Assembly (NCBI RefSeq): GCF_001279525.1
Contig: NZ_LGDY01000080.1
Location: forward strand, 62,001-126,000
Source of the DNA: Nocardia sp. NRRL S-836
GTDB taxonomy: Bacteria > Actinomycetota > Actinomycetes > Mycobacteriales > Pseudonocardiaceae
DNA length: 64,000 nucleotides
Reading direction: 5' to 3'
The position numbers and the translations under genes were made by a program. Position 1 is the stretch's first letter, and each line of letters begins with the position of its first letter. Below the pieces are notes generated by a model that was not told the DNA's origin, searched no databases, and saw nothing but the letters and a program-made list of their open reading frames with translations. Positions 9,078 through 16,978 of this stretch are shown here, piece by piece.

Positions 9078-9671
9078 TCACCCTGCTTCACAGCCCGACG
9101 CGGAGGTGATGGCGTCGAAGTCGAGCTTCGCGGCGCTGTCCCGCCAGGCGAAGGTGATCGGGACGAGCAGGACCAGGTAGAACACCGCGGGGACGGCGAC
9201 CCAGCCGTTGAGGTGGTGTGCTGCCTTGATCAGCATGAGGACCGTGTAGGCGAGGGGGATGACGCCTGCCCCGCCGTAGGCGATGAGCATGGCGAGGCGG
9301 TGGGGTGTGCCCGCGGTGTGGATGTTGGTGGCGTGTTCGGCGGCGGTCGCGCCGACGTGCGACGGGTCGACGGGGTGGCTCTGGTCGGGACCGGCTGCGG
9401 CGAGCAGAGCGCGTTCGAGGGTGAGGACCGAGCGGGCTCGGACGGCTGCGAGGTTGAGCAGCTGCGAGTGGAACGCGGCGGTGCACAGCATGGGGAAGGG
9501 CAGGAGGCTGATCGCCCAGCCGAGGAGGTCGAGCTTGTCGTAGAAGGCGATCGTGCCGATGAGGTAGGTCGTGGCGACGCCGATCGTCGCGAGGCTCACG
9601 GTCAGCGTGGTGGCCCGGTCGGCTCGGTCTGACTGGTAGATGGCGGTGAGCACGTGGAGTCGGTCCGGCAT
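9078..9671 (-). CDS. Four-helix integral membrane protein, function unknown
   Basis: 197 aa from ATG 9671 with AGGAG upstream. Four hydrophobic segments are visible: two between about residues 22 and 70 (TTLTVSLATIGVATTYLIG and LGWAISLLPFPMLCTAAF) and two near the C-terminus (AMLIAYGGAGVIPLAYTVLM and VAVPAVFYLVLLVPITFAW). A cytosolic middle is rich in His, Ala and Thr. No conserved motif or named family is evident. It is a single gene between the hairpin at 9044-9075 and the MaoC-like gene, and its third-position GC is normal, so it looks native and intact. Confidence 0.65.
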   Translation of the reverse strand: MPDRLHVLTAIYQSDRADRATTLTVSLATIGVATTYLIGTIAFYDKLDLLGWAISLLPFPMLCTAAFHSQLLNLAAVRARSVLTLERALLAAAGPDQSHPVDPSHVGATAAEHATNIHTAGTPHRLAMLIAYGGAGVIPLAYTVLMLIKAAHHLNGWVAVPAVFYLVLLVPITFAWRDSAAKLDFDAITSASGCEAG

Positions 9672-9775
9672 GGCTGCTCCTGGCTGATCTGCGCGACTCC
9701 GGTCGACGATCCCAACACCGGGCGATCAGCGCAACGGACGAGCGGCATGACCACGTCCCGCCGGAAGACGCCGTC

Positions 9776-10234
9776 TCACCGGTAGAGCATGACCAGGTCG
9801 GCCTTGCAGGCGGGACGGAGCTTCCCCTCGATCTCGACGACAACCGACAGCACGGCCTCCACGAAGTCTCGCGGCCGCGACTTCGCCGACGCCAGCTCGG
9901 CGGTCACACGAACGCGTCCTCCGGCCGGAACCGGCGCGGTGAAGCGCAGCGCGTCGACGCCCTTGTTGACGACCGACGAGGCCCCGTCCACGCGGAGCAC
10001 CTCGTCGAGCATCGGGACGACCAGCGACAACGTGAGGAAGCCGTGCGCCACCGGCCCTCCGAACGGACCCGCGTCGGCCGCGGGACCCGCCCGGTGGATC
10101 CACTGGTGGTCACCGGTGACCTCGGCGAAGCCGTCCACCGTGCGCTGGTCGACGGTGCGCCACGAGCTCGTGCCGAGCCGCTCGCCGACGGCACCGAGCA
10201 GGTCGGCCGGTGTGGCGAAGACCCGCGCCGTCAT
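9776..10234 (-). CDS. MaoC-like (R)-specific enoyl-thioester hydratase
   Basis: 152 aa from ATG 10234 (a GTG at 10252 would add six residues; neither has a strong ribosome site). The hydratase-2 signature is present: TGDHQWIH with the catalytic Asp/His pair near residues 41-47, then FGGPVAHGFLTLSLV. These hot-dog-fold enzymes add water to trans-2-enoyl-CoA or enoyl-ACP, or run in reverse as dehydratases. The gene directly follows fabH (gap about 25 bp) on the same strand and is divergent from the ACP/KAS gene set, so it probably acts on the same acyl chain. Confidence 0.82.
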   Translation of the reverse strand: MTARVFATPADLLGAVGERLGTSSWRTVDQRTVDGFAEVTGDHQWIHRAGPAADAGPFGGPVAHGFLTLSLVVPMLDEVLRVDGASSVVNKGVDALRFTAPVPAGGRVRVTAELASAKSRPRDFVEAVLSVVVEIEGKLRPACKADLVMLYR

Positions 10235-10259
10235 GAGGCCACCGCGGGGCACCGGCGGA

Positions 10260-11273
10260 TCACTCGACGACCAGTTCCGGCCAGGTCAGCACGGTGGACC
10301 CCCACCCGAGACCCGCTCCGAACGACGTGACCAGGACGCGGTTGCCGGGCACCAGCTCCCCTGCCGCGGCCGCATCGCCGAGGACCAGCGGGATGGAGGC
10401 GGCGACCGTGTTGCCCACGCGGTCGACGTTCAGGAGGAAGCGCTCCTCCGGCACCCGGAGGTTGCGCGCCACCGCGCCGATGATCCGGGCGTTCGCCTGA
10501 TGGCACGCGAACCGGTCCACGTCCTCGAGGCGCCATCCGGCGTTGTCGAGCACCTTGCCCGCCGACTCGCTCATCCGCGCCACGGCGTTGCGGAACACCG
10601 GCTGGCCGTCCATCCGGAAGTGGACGTCGGCGGGATCGAGGGGCCGGCCGGAACCGCGCTGCTCGGAACCACCGGCGGGCACGATCAGCAGGTCCGCGCC
10701 GGTGCCGTCCGATCCCAGGTCGAACGGGCCGAGGGCACCCGGTTCGTCCGCGGTGCCCGCGCGGAGCACCACCGCACCGGCGCCGTCACCGAAGATCGCC
10801 GCGGTGGTGCGGTCCTCCGGGTTCAGCACCGTGGTGAAGGTGTCGGCGCCGATCACCAGCACGCGTTCGGCGATGCCCGCGGCGATGTGGCCCGCGGCCG
10901 TCGCGAGCGCGTACACGAACCCCGCACACACGGCGTTCAGGTCGAACGCGGGCACCCCGCTCAGCCCCAGTCGGCTGGCGACCTCGGGCGCGGTGGACGG
11001 GCACGGGTGGTCCGGCGTCGTCGTGGCCACGATCACCAGGTCGACGTCCGCGCCGCCGGCCGATTTCAACGCACGGGCGCCCGCCTCCACCGCGAGAACC
11101 GAGGTCGACATGCCGGGTTCGATCACCCGCCGTTCCCGGATCCCGGTCCGCTTCCGGATCCACTCGTCCGAGGTGTCCAGCTGACGAGCGAGCTCGTCGT
11201 TCGTCACCACCCTCGGCGGCAACCACGTGCCGATCCCGCACAGCACCGCGGCACGGCGATGATCCGCTGTCAT
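10260..11273 (-). CDS. fabH: Beta-ketoacyl-ACP synthase III (FabH-like)
   Basis: 337 aa from ATG 11273, with CGGGAGAA as ribosome site. The KAS III catalytic triad is visible: Cys116 in DLNAVCAGFVYA, His in FACHQANARI and Asn in RVGNTVAASIP. The glycine-rich C-terminus VTSFGAGLGWGS is typical. FabH condenses an acyl-CoA starter with malonyl-ACP to begin a chain. The SDEWIRKRTGI stretch near residues 35-45 is the usual FabH CoA-binding region. Co-location with a MaoC hydratase and, across the divergent promoter, with ACP, KAS II and acyl-CoA oxidase suggests a dedicated acyl-group builder rather than the housekeeping fatty acid synthase. Confidence 0.9.
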   Translation of the reverse strand: MTADHRRAAVLCGIGTWLPPRVVTNDELARQLDTSDEWIRKRTGIRERRVIEPGMSTSVLAVEAGARALKSAGGADVDLVIVATTTPDHPCPSTAPEVASRLGLSGVPAFDLNAVCAGFVYALATAAGHIAAGIAERVLVIGADTFTTVLNPEDRTTAAIFGDGAGAVVLRAGTADEPGALGPFDLGSDGTGADLLIVPAGGSEQRGSGRPLDPADVHFRMDGQPVFRNAVARMSESAGKVLDNAGWRLEDVDRFACHQANARIIGAVARNLRVPEERFLLNVDRVGNTVAASIPLVLGDAAAAGELVPGNRVLVTSFGAGLGWGSTVLTWPELVVE

Positions 11274-11723
11274 ACGTTCTCCCGTTGATCTCACGCGGCG
11301 CGACGACGCCTCCTGGTGCCGTCCGGGCGTGCAGGGCGCCACAGTCCACGCCGGTACGACGTCATCGACGCTAACCAGCGCGAGCCGGAATCGACTGCGG
11401 AAGTCCACAGCGGCGCGTTCCCGCCCGCGTCACCACCGGCCTGACTCGCACCGGCATCCCCGGCACACCAGCGGATTCGTCGTTCCCAGGTCCCAGCGGG
11501 CGGGACGGCACCGTGCCCTCTCGAACCCGGAAACCGTGGCGCAGAAAGCAGATCAGCGCCTGGTGCAGGTGGCCGGGCCTGCTCGCCGCGAGCGGGACGA
11601 AGGACCACAGGTCCCGAGCACTGTGGTTCTACACAGCATGGACCTCCTGCTCCCGGCGCACAGTTGTGGTTGCCATCGGCTGCCCGATGTGCCACCGCGC
11701 CGCTCATCGCAGGAGGAAAAATC
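11274..11723. promoter_or_regulatory. 450-bp divergent promoter region
   Basis: This non-coding gap separates fabH (minus) from the ACP operon (plus). Frames inside it have no coding bias. It must hold the promoters of both acyl-building transcripts. An AGGAGG ribosome site sits at 11711-11716. I see no other recognisable element. Confidence 0.5.
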
Positions 11724-11960
11724 TTGTCCAGCGTGTACAACACGATCGCCGAGGTCCTGACGACCAGGTTCGCCGTTCCGGCCGGCACGATCACCGCGGA
11801 GACCGCGCTCGAGGAGGTGCTGACCGACTCCCTGGACGTGGTCGAGTTCGGCGTCGTCATGGGTGAGCACTACAACGTCCTGATCTCCGACGAGGAGCTC
11901 GAGACGGTCACCACGATCGCCGACGTCGCCGGGCTGCTGAGCAGCAAGGTCGCGGCATGA
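11724..11960 (+). CDS. Acyl carrier protein
   Basis: 78 aa. The start is TTG 11724, chosen because AGGAGG (11711-11716) lies seven bases before it; a longer in-frame extension has no ribosome site. The phosphopantetheine attachment motif is TDSLDVVEF with Ser36. The length and acidic composition match a discrete type II ACP. It carries acyl intermediates as thioesters. It overlaps the KAS II gene by ATGA, so the two are coupled and ACP is probably the carrier for that synthase and the divergent FabH. Confidence 0.88.
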   Translation: MSSVYNTIAEVLTTRFAVPAGTITAETALEEVLTDSLDVVEFGVVMGEHYNVLISDEELETVTTIADVAGLLSSKVAA

Positions 11961-13177
11961 CCTCGCGTCCCGAGGTCGTCATCACCGGCCGGGGGATGGT
12001 GACCTCGGCCGGGGTCGGCGTCGACGAGAACTGGAAGCGCGTCAGCGCGGGCGAACCGAGGGCCGTGCTGGGCCCGGACCTCGGCGTGCTGGGGACCCAG
12101 GTCGTCTGCCCGGTCACGGACTTCGACGCGCGGATGCTGCTCGGTCACGGCGCCCGGCGGCTCGACCGCTACAGCCAGCTCGGCCTCGTCGCCGCCGACG
12201 AGGCGGTCCAGGACGCGGGGCTGCGCACCGACGACTGGGACGGCACCCGCGTCGCGATCGTCATCGGGGTGTCGGTCGGTGGCATGGGAACGCTGACCGC
12301 TCAGCACGTGGCGATGCTGAACCGCGGTCCCGCCGCGACCTCGCCGCTCACGATGCCGATGTCGCTGGTGAACATGGTGGCCGGTCAGCTCGCCATCCAC
12401 CTGTCGGCGACCGGCCCCAACCTGACGGTGTCGACCGCGTGCGCCTCCGGTGCGACCGCGATCGGCACGGCGCGGATGCTGCTGCAGTCCGGTGCGTGCG
12501 ACGTCGCGATCGCGGGCGCCGCCGATGCCTCGCTCGTGCCGCTCGTGCTGTCCGCGTTCGCCAGGATGGGCGCGCTCACCAAGCGTTCCGCGGACCCGAG
12601 CCGGGCATCTCGTCCGTTCGACCGCGACCGCGACGGGTTCGTGGCGGCGGAGGGCGCGGCCATCGTCGTTCTCGAACGGGAGGCGGACGCTCGCGCGCGC
12701 GGAGCGTCTGTGCGGGGCCGGGTGCTCGGCTACGGCGCCTCCGCCGATGCCCACCACGTGACCAGCCCGCACCCCGACGGTCTCGGCGCACGCGCGGCGA
12801 TCACCGCGGCGCTCCTCGACGCCGGCATCACCGGTGCGGACGTCGACCACCTCAACGCGCACGGCACGTCGACCAAGCTGAACGACCAGGCGGAGGCGAA
12901 AGCGGTGCGCGAGGTCTTCGGCGACGGGGTCTCGGTGGCCTCGACCAAGGGCGTCACCGGCCACCTGCTCGCGGCCGCCGGTGCGGCCGAGACCGTGTAC
13001 GCCTCCCTCAGCATCGAACACGGACTGGTCCCGCCCACCGCCAACCTCGAGAACCTCGATCCGGAGATCGACCTCGACCTCGCCCCGGTGCCGAGGCAGC
13101 AGGCGATCGAGATCGCCATGAGCACCTCGTTCGGGTTCGGCGGCCAGAACGCCGCACTGCTCGTCGGCGCGCCCTGA
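11957..13177 (+). CDS. Beta-ketoacyl-ACP synthase II (FabF-like)
   Basis: 406 aa starting at ATG 11957 within the ACP stop (ATGA). The condensing-enzyme triad is complete: Cys162 in TVSTACASGATA, His in LNAHGTSTKLND and His in GVTGHLLAAAGAAE. The FDRDRDGFVAAEGA stretch and the C-terminal SFGFGGQNA are typical of FabF. Because Cys is present it is a catalytic synthase, not a chain-length factor, and no partner CLF gene is nearby. It would extend an ACP-bound chain with malonyl units, following FabH initiation. Confidence 0.9.
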   Translation: MTSRPEVVITGRGMVTSAGVGVDENWKRVSAGEPRAVLGPDLGVLGTQVVCPVTDFDARMLLGHGARRLDRYSQLGLVAADEAVQDAGLRTDDWDGTRVAIVIGVSVGGMGTLTAQHVAMLNRGPAATSPLTMPMSLVNMVAGQLAIHLSATGPNLTVSTACASGATAIGTARMLLQSGACDVAIAGAADASLVPLVLSAFARMGALTKRSADPSRASRPFDRDRDGFVAAEGAAIVVLEREADARARGASVRGRVLGYGASADAHHVTSPHPDGLGARAAITAALLDAGITGADVDHLNAHGTSTKLNDQAEAKAVREVFGDGVSVASTKGVTGHLLAAAGAAETVYASLSIEHGLVPPTANLENLDPEIDLDLAPVPRQQAIEIAMSTSFGFGGQNAALLVGAP

Positions 13178-13206
13178 ACGTCACTCACCCCAGGAGGAGC
13201 AAGCAA

Positions 13207-15048
13207 GTGGTTGCGCACGACGCTCGATCGCAGACGCCCGCGCGGCTTGCCGCGGACCAGGTGGCGGAGCTGCGCGGACTGCTGCGGTACGGCGCTGACG
13301 AAGAGCACGACAGGTACGCCAAGCTCTTCTCCACCGCGGCCTTCGACCAGGTGGAAGCTTGCTCGCCGGCCGAGAACGCCGCCCTCGCCTACCGCCGGCT
13401 GCGGCTGGTCAACGCCGAGCTCGGACCCGTTCGCGAGTTCGTGAGCGGTGACCTGGAGCGCTTCCTCGTTCTGCACGAGTGGGCCGGTGTGCTCGACCCG
13501 ACCCTGGTCTCGGTGCTGACCATCCACTACAACCTGTGCCTCGGCGCCGTCCTGGAACTGGGCGGTGACCGGCCGGAACTGGCCGCCGTGGTCGACGAAC
13601 TGGCCAGGATGGACTCGGTCGGCGTCTTCCTCGCGACCGAGCTGGGGTATGGCAACAACGTCGCCGAACTGCGCACACGGGCGGTCTACGACCGTTCGAC
13701 CGACGAGTTCGTGCTCACCACGCCGAGCCACGAGGCCCGCAAGTTCATGCCCAACACCGGCCTCGACGGTGTGCCGAAGATCGCCGTGGTGCTGGCACGG
13801 CTGGAGGTCGACGGTGCCGATGAGGGCGTTTTCCCGTTCGTGGTGCGCATCCGCGACGAGAACGGCCCCTGCCGGGGAGTCGACATCAAGTCACTGGGCG
13901 ACAAGCCCGGACTGGCGCTCGACAACGCCGTCACCACCTTCCGAGGTGTGCGAGTTCCCCGCGCGTTGCTGCTCGACGCCGCAGAGCCGGTCATCGGCCC
14001 GGACGGGAGCCGCACGGGTGCGGCCAGGTCGTTGCGCCGCAGGTTCACCAGGGCGATGACCAGGGTGCAGACCGGCAAGCTCTGCCTCACCTCGGCGACC
14101 GCGGCCGCCGCCCGCGCCAGCGTCTTCATCGCCGTGCGGCACGCACACAGCCGGCGCGTCACCGTCTCCGGCGGCCGGTCCGTTCCCGTCATGACCTTCC
14201 GGACCCACCAGGCCCAGCTGCTCGACGCCCTGGCCAGGACCTGCGCCGTCAGCGTGCTGCTGAACGAGACCAGGCGGCAGGCGGCACGCGGTTCCCTCGC
14301 CTCGGTCGAGGTGAAACGGGCGCTCGCCGTGACGAAGGCGCTCGTCACGTGGACGGCACAGGACGTGGTGACCACCTGCATCGAACGCTGCGGGGCACGG
14401 GGCATGTTCGCGCACAACAGGATCTCGCCCTACGTGGCACTGGTCCAGGGGTCGATCACCGCCGAGGGCGACAACCAGGTCGTGCTCCTGGACGCCGCCA
14501 ACGAGATGCTGCTCGGCCGCGGCTACGAGCCACCGGTCCCAGCGCCTGGTCGCGGCACGCTCGACGACCCGGAGTTCCTGCTGCGCCTGTTCTCGCACCG
14601 CGAGAACAGGACCTACGAGGAAGCCCGTGCGGCGCGCAAGACCGGTGACGACCCGTTCGAGCGGACGAACGGCGTCGGGTTGCTGGCGTCGGAGCTCGGC
14701 AGGGTGCACGGCGTGCGGCGCGCTCTTGAGGAACTGCACACACTGGCGCAGCGAGCCACCTCCTCCGAGGTCGGTGCGATCCTGCGGGCGCTGTTCCTGC
14801 GGTTCGCTCTCGCCGAGCTGAGCCGGGACGCGGCCTGGCACCTGTGCGAAGGCACCCTCGAACCCGCTCAGCCACGAGAGCTGCCGGCGTTGATCGCAGC
14901 GGTCGACGAGCGACTGCTGCCGCGGGTCGAGGACGTCGTCGACGCCTTCGGCATCTCCAACGACGTTCTGCGCGCTCCCATCGCCTCGGCGGACTACGTC
15001 GAGGCCTACGCCGAACTGCTGCCCGTGCCCGATCTACCGCTGGTCTGA
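13207..15048 (+). CDS. Acyl-CoA oxidase-like flavoprotein
   Basis: 613 aa from GTG 13207, nine bases after AGGAGG. Length, layout and motifs match the acyl-CoA oxidase branch of the acyl-CoA dehydrogenase superfamily: GVFLATELGYGNNVAEL, the middle beta domain with EFVLTTPSHEARKFMPN, and the helical C-terminal domain with QGSITAEGDNQVVLLDAAN, which contains the Glu-Gly position expected of the catalytic base. These enzymes introduce a 2,3-double bond into an acyl-thioester with FAD and pass electrons to oxygen. In an operon with ACP, KAS II and a carboxylase it could desaturate the chain made by those genes. Whether it acts on CoA or ACP esters is unknown. Confidence 0.85.
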   Translation: MVAHDARSQTPARLAADQVAELRGLLRYGADEEHDRYAKLFSTAAFDQVEACSPAENAALAYRRLRLVNAELGPVREFVSGDLERFLVLHEWAGVLDPTLVSVLTIHYNLCLGAVLELGGDRPELAAVVDELARMDSVGVFLATELGYGNNVAELRTRAVYDRSTDEFVLTTPSHEARKFMPNTGLDGVPKIAVVLARLEVDGADEGVFPFVVRIRDENGPCRGVDIKSLGDKPGLALDNAVTTFRGVRVPRALLLDAAEPVIGPDGSRTGAARSLRRRFTRAMTRVQTGKLCLTSATAAAARASVFIAVRHAHSRRVTVSGGRSVPVMTFRTHQAQLLDALARTCAVSVLLNETRRQAARGSLASVEVKRALAVTKALVTWTAQDVVTTCIERCGARGMFAHNRISPYVALVQGSITAEGDNQVVLLDAANEMLLGRGYEPPVPAPGRGTLDDPEFLLRLFSHRENRTYEEARAARKTGDDPFERTNGVGLLASELGRVHGVRRALEELHTLAQRATSSEVGAILRALFLRFALAELSRDAAWHLCEGTLEPAQPRELPALIAAVDERLLPRVEDVVDAFGISNDVLRAPIASADYVEAYAELLPVPDLPLV

Positions 15049-15076
15049 CCACGAGAGCCGACGGAGACAGAACGCC

Positions 15077-16543
15077 GTGACCACGACGATGAACTCGACC
15101 GCCACCCACGCACCGGTGAAGCCGGCCAAGCCCGGCGCCCGCGACGCGCTGAACGCGCTCGTCGACGCAGGCAGCCTGCTGGAGTTCGGCGCGGAGGCGA
15201 AGCACCAGTGCACCGCCTTCGGCATGCAGGCCAAGACGCCGGCCGGAGACGCGGTGATCACGGGCACGGCCGAGATCGACGCGCGGCCCGCCGCCGTGTT
15301 CGCCCAGGACGTCTCCGTGCTGGGCGGGACCCTGGGCGCCACCCACGCGCAGAAGATCGCGCAGGTCCTCGACCAGGCGGAGCGAGCGCGGTGCCCGGTC
15401 GTGGGCGTGCTGGACTCCGGCGGAGCGCGCATCCAGGAGGGTGTCTCCGCTCTCGACGGGTACGCGTCGATCTTCCGCCGCAACGTGGCCCTGTCCGGGC
15501 TGGTGCCGCAGATCAGCGTGATCCTCGGTGCCTGCGCGGGCGGCGCCGCCTACTCCCCCGCGCTGACCGACCTGATCGTGATGGACCGCCAGGCGCACAT
15601 GTTCCTGACCGGCCCCAAGGTCGTGCGCAGCGTGACAGGCGAGGAGGTCACCGCCGCGGACCTCGGCGGTGCGCACGTCCACTCCACCACGTCCGGCCTC
15701 GCCCACCTCGTGGTCGAGCACCCCGAGGACGCGTTCCCGTTGGTCCGCAAGGTCTTGTCCTACCTGCCCAGCTCGTGCTGGGACGAGCTGCCGCTGCACC
15801 TGGCGCTAGAACCGGAGCTCGTCCCCGAGGTGCCTTGCGAACAGCGCAAGACCTACGACGTGCGGCAGGTCGTGCGTGGCCTGGTGGACGGGGACAGCTT
15901 CCTCGAACTGCAGCCGCACTACGCCGCGAACATCGTTATCGGCTTCGCGCGGCTGGACGGGATGCCGGTGGGCGTCGTGGCGAACCAGCCGAACACGTTG
16001 GCGGGCACGCTCAACGCCCAGGCGGCCGAGAAGGGCGCACGGTTCGTGCGGATGTGCGACGCCTTCGGCCTTCCCCTGGTCACGCTGGTCGACACGCCGG
16101 GGTTCCTGCCCGGCCGGTCCCAGGAGACCGACGGCGTCATCCGCCGTGGCGCCAAGTTGTTGTACGCCTTCGCGGAAGCGACCGTGCCCAGGGTGACCGT
16201 CATTCTGCGCAAGGCGTACGGCGGCGCGTACATCGTGATGAACTCCAAGCAGCTCGGCGCCGATCGCGTGTTCGCCTGGCCCACGGCGGAGATCGGCGTC
16301 ATGGGCGCGGAGGGCGCGGTGGAGATCGTGTTCCGCCGTGAGCTCGCCGCGAATCCCGGCAAGCGCCAGGAACTGCTGGAGAACTACCGCGCGGAAGCAC
16401 TGTCGCCGGCGCTGGCGACCGCGCGCCAGGCCGTCGACGCGCTCATCGCGCCGGAGCAGACCCGTGAGGCGATCATCAAGGTCATCCGACCGTTGACGCG
16501 TGCCCGGCAACCGCGGCACAGGCACGGCAACATGCCGCAGTGA
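15077..16543 (+). CDS. Acyl-CoA carboxylase beta (carboxyltransferase) subunit, PccB/AccD type
   Basis: 488 aa from GTG 15077 with GGAGAC upstream. Both crotonase-fold carboxyltransferase domains are visible: the N half with VGVLDSGGARIQEGVSAL and LGACAGGAAYSPALTDLIV, and the C half with LVDTPGFLPG and LRKAYGGAYIVMNS. These subunits transfer CO2 from biotin to acetyl-, propionyl- or longer acyl-CoA, forming malonyl-type extender units. A biotin-carrying alpha subunit is not in the window and would have to come from elsewhere. As last gene of the ACP operon it may supply the malonyl or alkylmalonyl units for FabH/KAS II. It is followed by a strong terminator hairpin. Confidence 0.9.
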   Translation: MTTTMNSTATHAPVKPAKPGARDALNALVDAGSLLEFGAEAKHQCTAFGMQAKTPAGDAVITGTAEIDARPAAVFAQDVSVLGGTLGATHAQKIAQVLDQAERARCPVVGVLDSGGARIQEGVSALDGYASIFRRNVALSGLVPQISVILGACAGGAAYSPALTDLIVMDRQAHMFLTGPKVVRSVTGEEVTAADLGGAHVHSTTSGLAHLVVEHPEDAFPLVRKVLSYLPSSCWDELPLHLALEPELVPEVPCEQRKTYDVRQVVRGLVDGDSFLELQPHYAANIVIGFARLDGMPVGVVANQPNTLAGTLNAQAAEKGARFVRMCDAFGLPLVTLVDTPGFLPGRSQETDGVIRRGAKLLYAFAEATVPRVTVILRKAYGGAYIVMNSKQLGADRVFAWPTAEIGVMGAEGAVEIVFRRELAANPGKRQELLENYRAEALSPALATARQAVDALIAPEQTREAIIKVIRPLTRARQPRHRHGNMPQ

Positions 16544-16569
16544 CAACGGATCAGAACCTCACCTCCGGG

Positions 16570-16600
16570 ATGCCGCCTTCTGCTACTGCGAAGGCGGCAT
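16570..16600 (+). terminator. Hairpin terminator of the ACP-carboxylase operon
   Basis: ATGCCGCCTTC (16570-16580) and GAAGGCGGCAT (16590-16600) form a perfect 11-bp stem with a 9-base loop, 27 bp after the carboxylase stop. An additional CTCAC/GTGAG pairing extends the stem on the outside. Confidence 0.8.
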
Positions 16601-16978
16601 TCTGCGTGAGGTGCGCACCTGAGCTGGTCCCGAGGAGTCGCCAGTCGGGGGGCTTCGTCTTGTGCCAGGGGCTGGAACGCCGGTTTGCCCCATCGGTCAC
16701 GACTGCCTTCATTCAGGAGGCGACTTCGATCTGGCGGCAGCGCACGGCGGAGGTGTGACCGAATTCGTTTCCCACTTCTTGCCCTTATCGCCCCAAACGA
16801 CATCCCTCCCGATGTGATAAATCTCGTCACACCCCCGGAGAAGCGTCCCCCGAATGCCTCCTTTACGCCCGTGACCAGCTGGGTACTCTCGCATGGAATT
16901 GAAAGAGCGCATTTAACCGCCCTGAACTAATACAATTATTACCCGAACGGACCAGCTGCCAACTACGGAGCGTTCACG
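16601..16978 (+). promoter_or_regulatory. Non-coding leader of the second LAL regulator
   Basis: About 380 bp without a convincing gene. GC drops sharply towards the right (about 16760-16960), where TACAAT at 16931-16936 could be a -10 box. CGGAG at 16966-16970 is the ribosome site of the regulator at 16979. No convincing -35 box at the right spacing was found. Confidence 0.4.
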
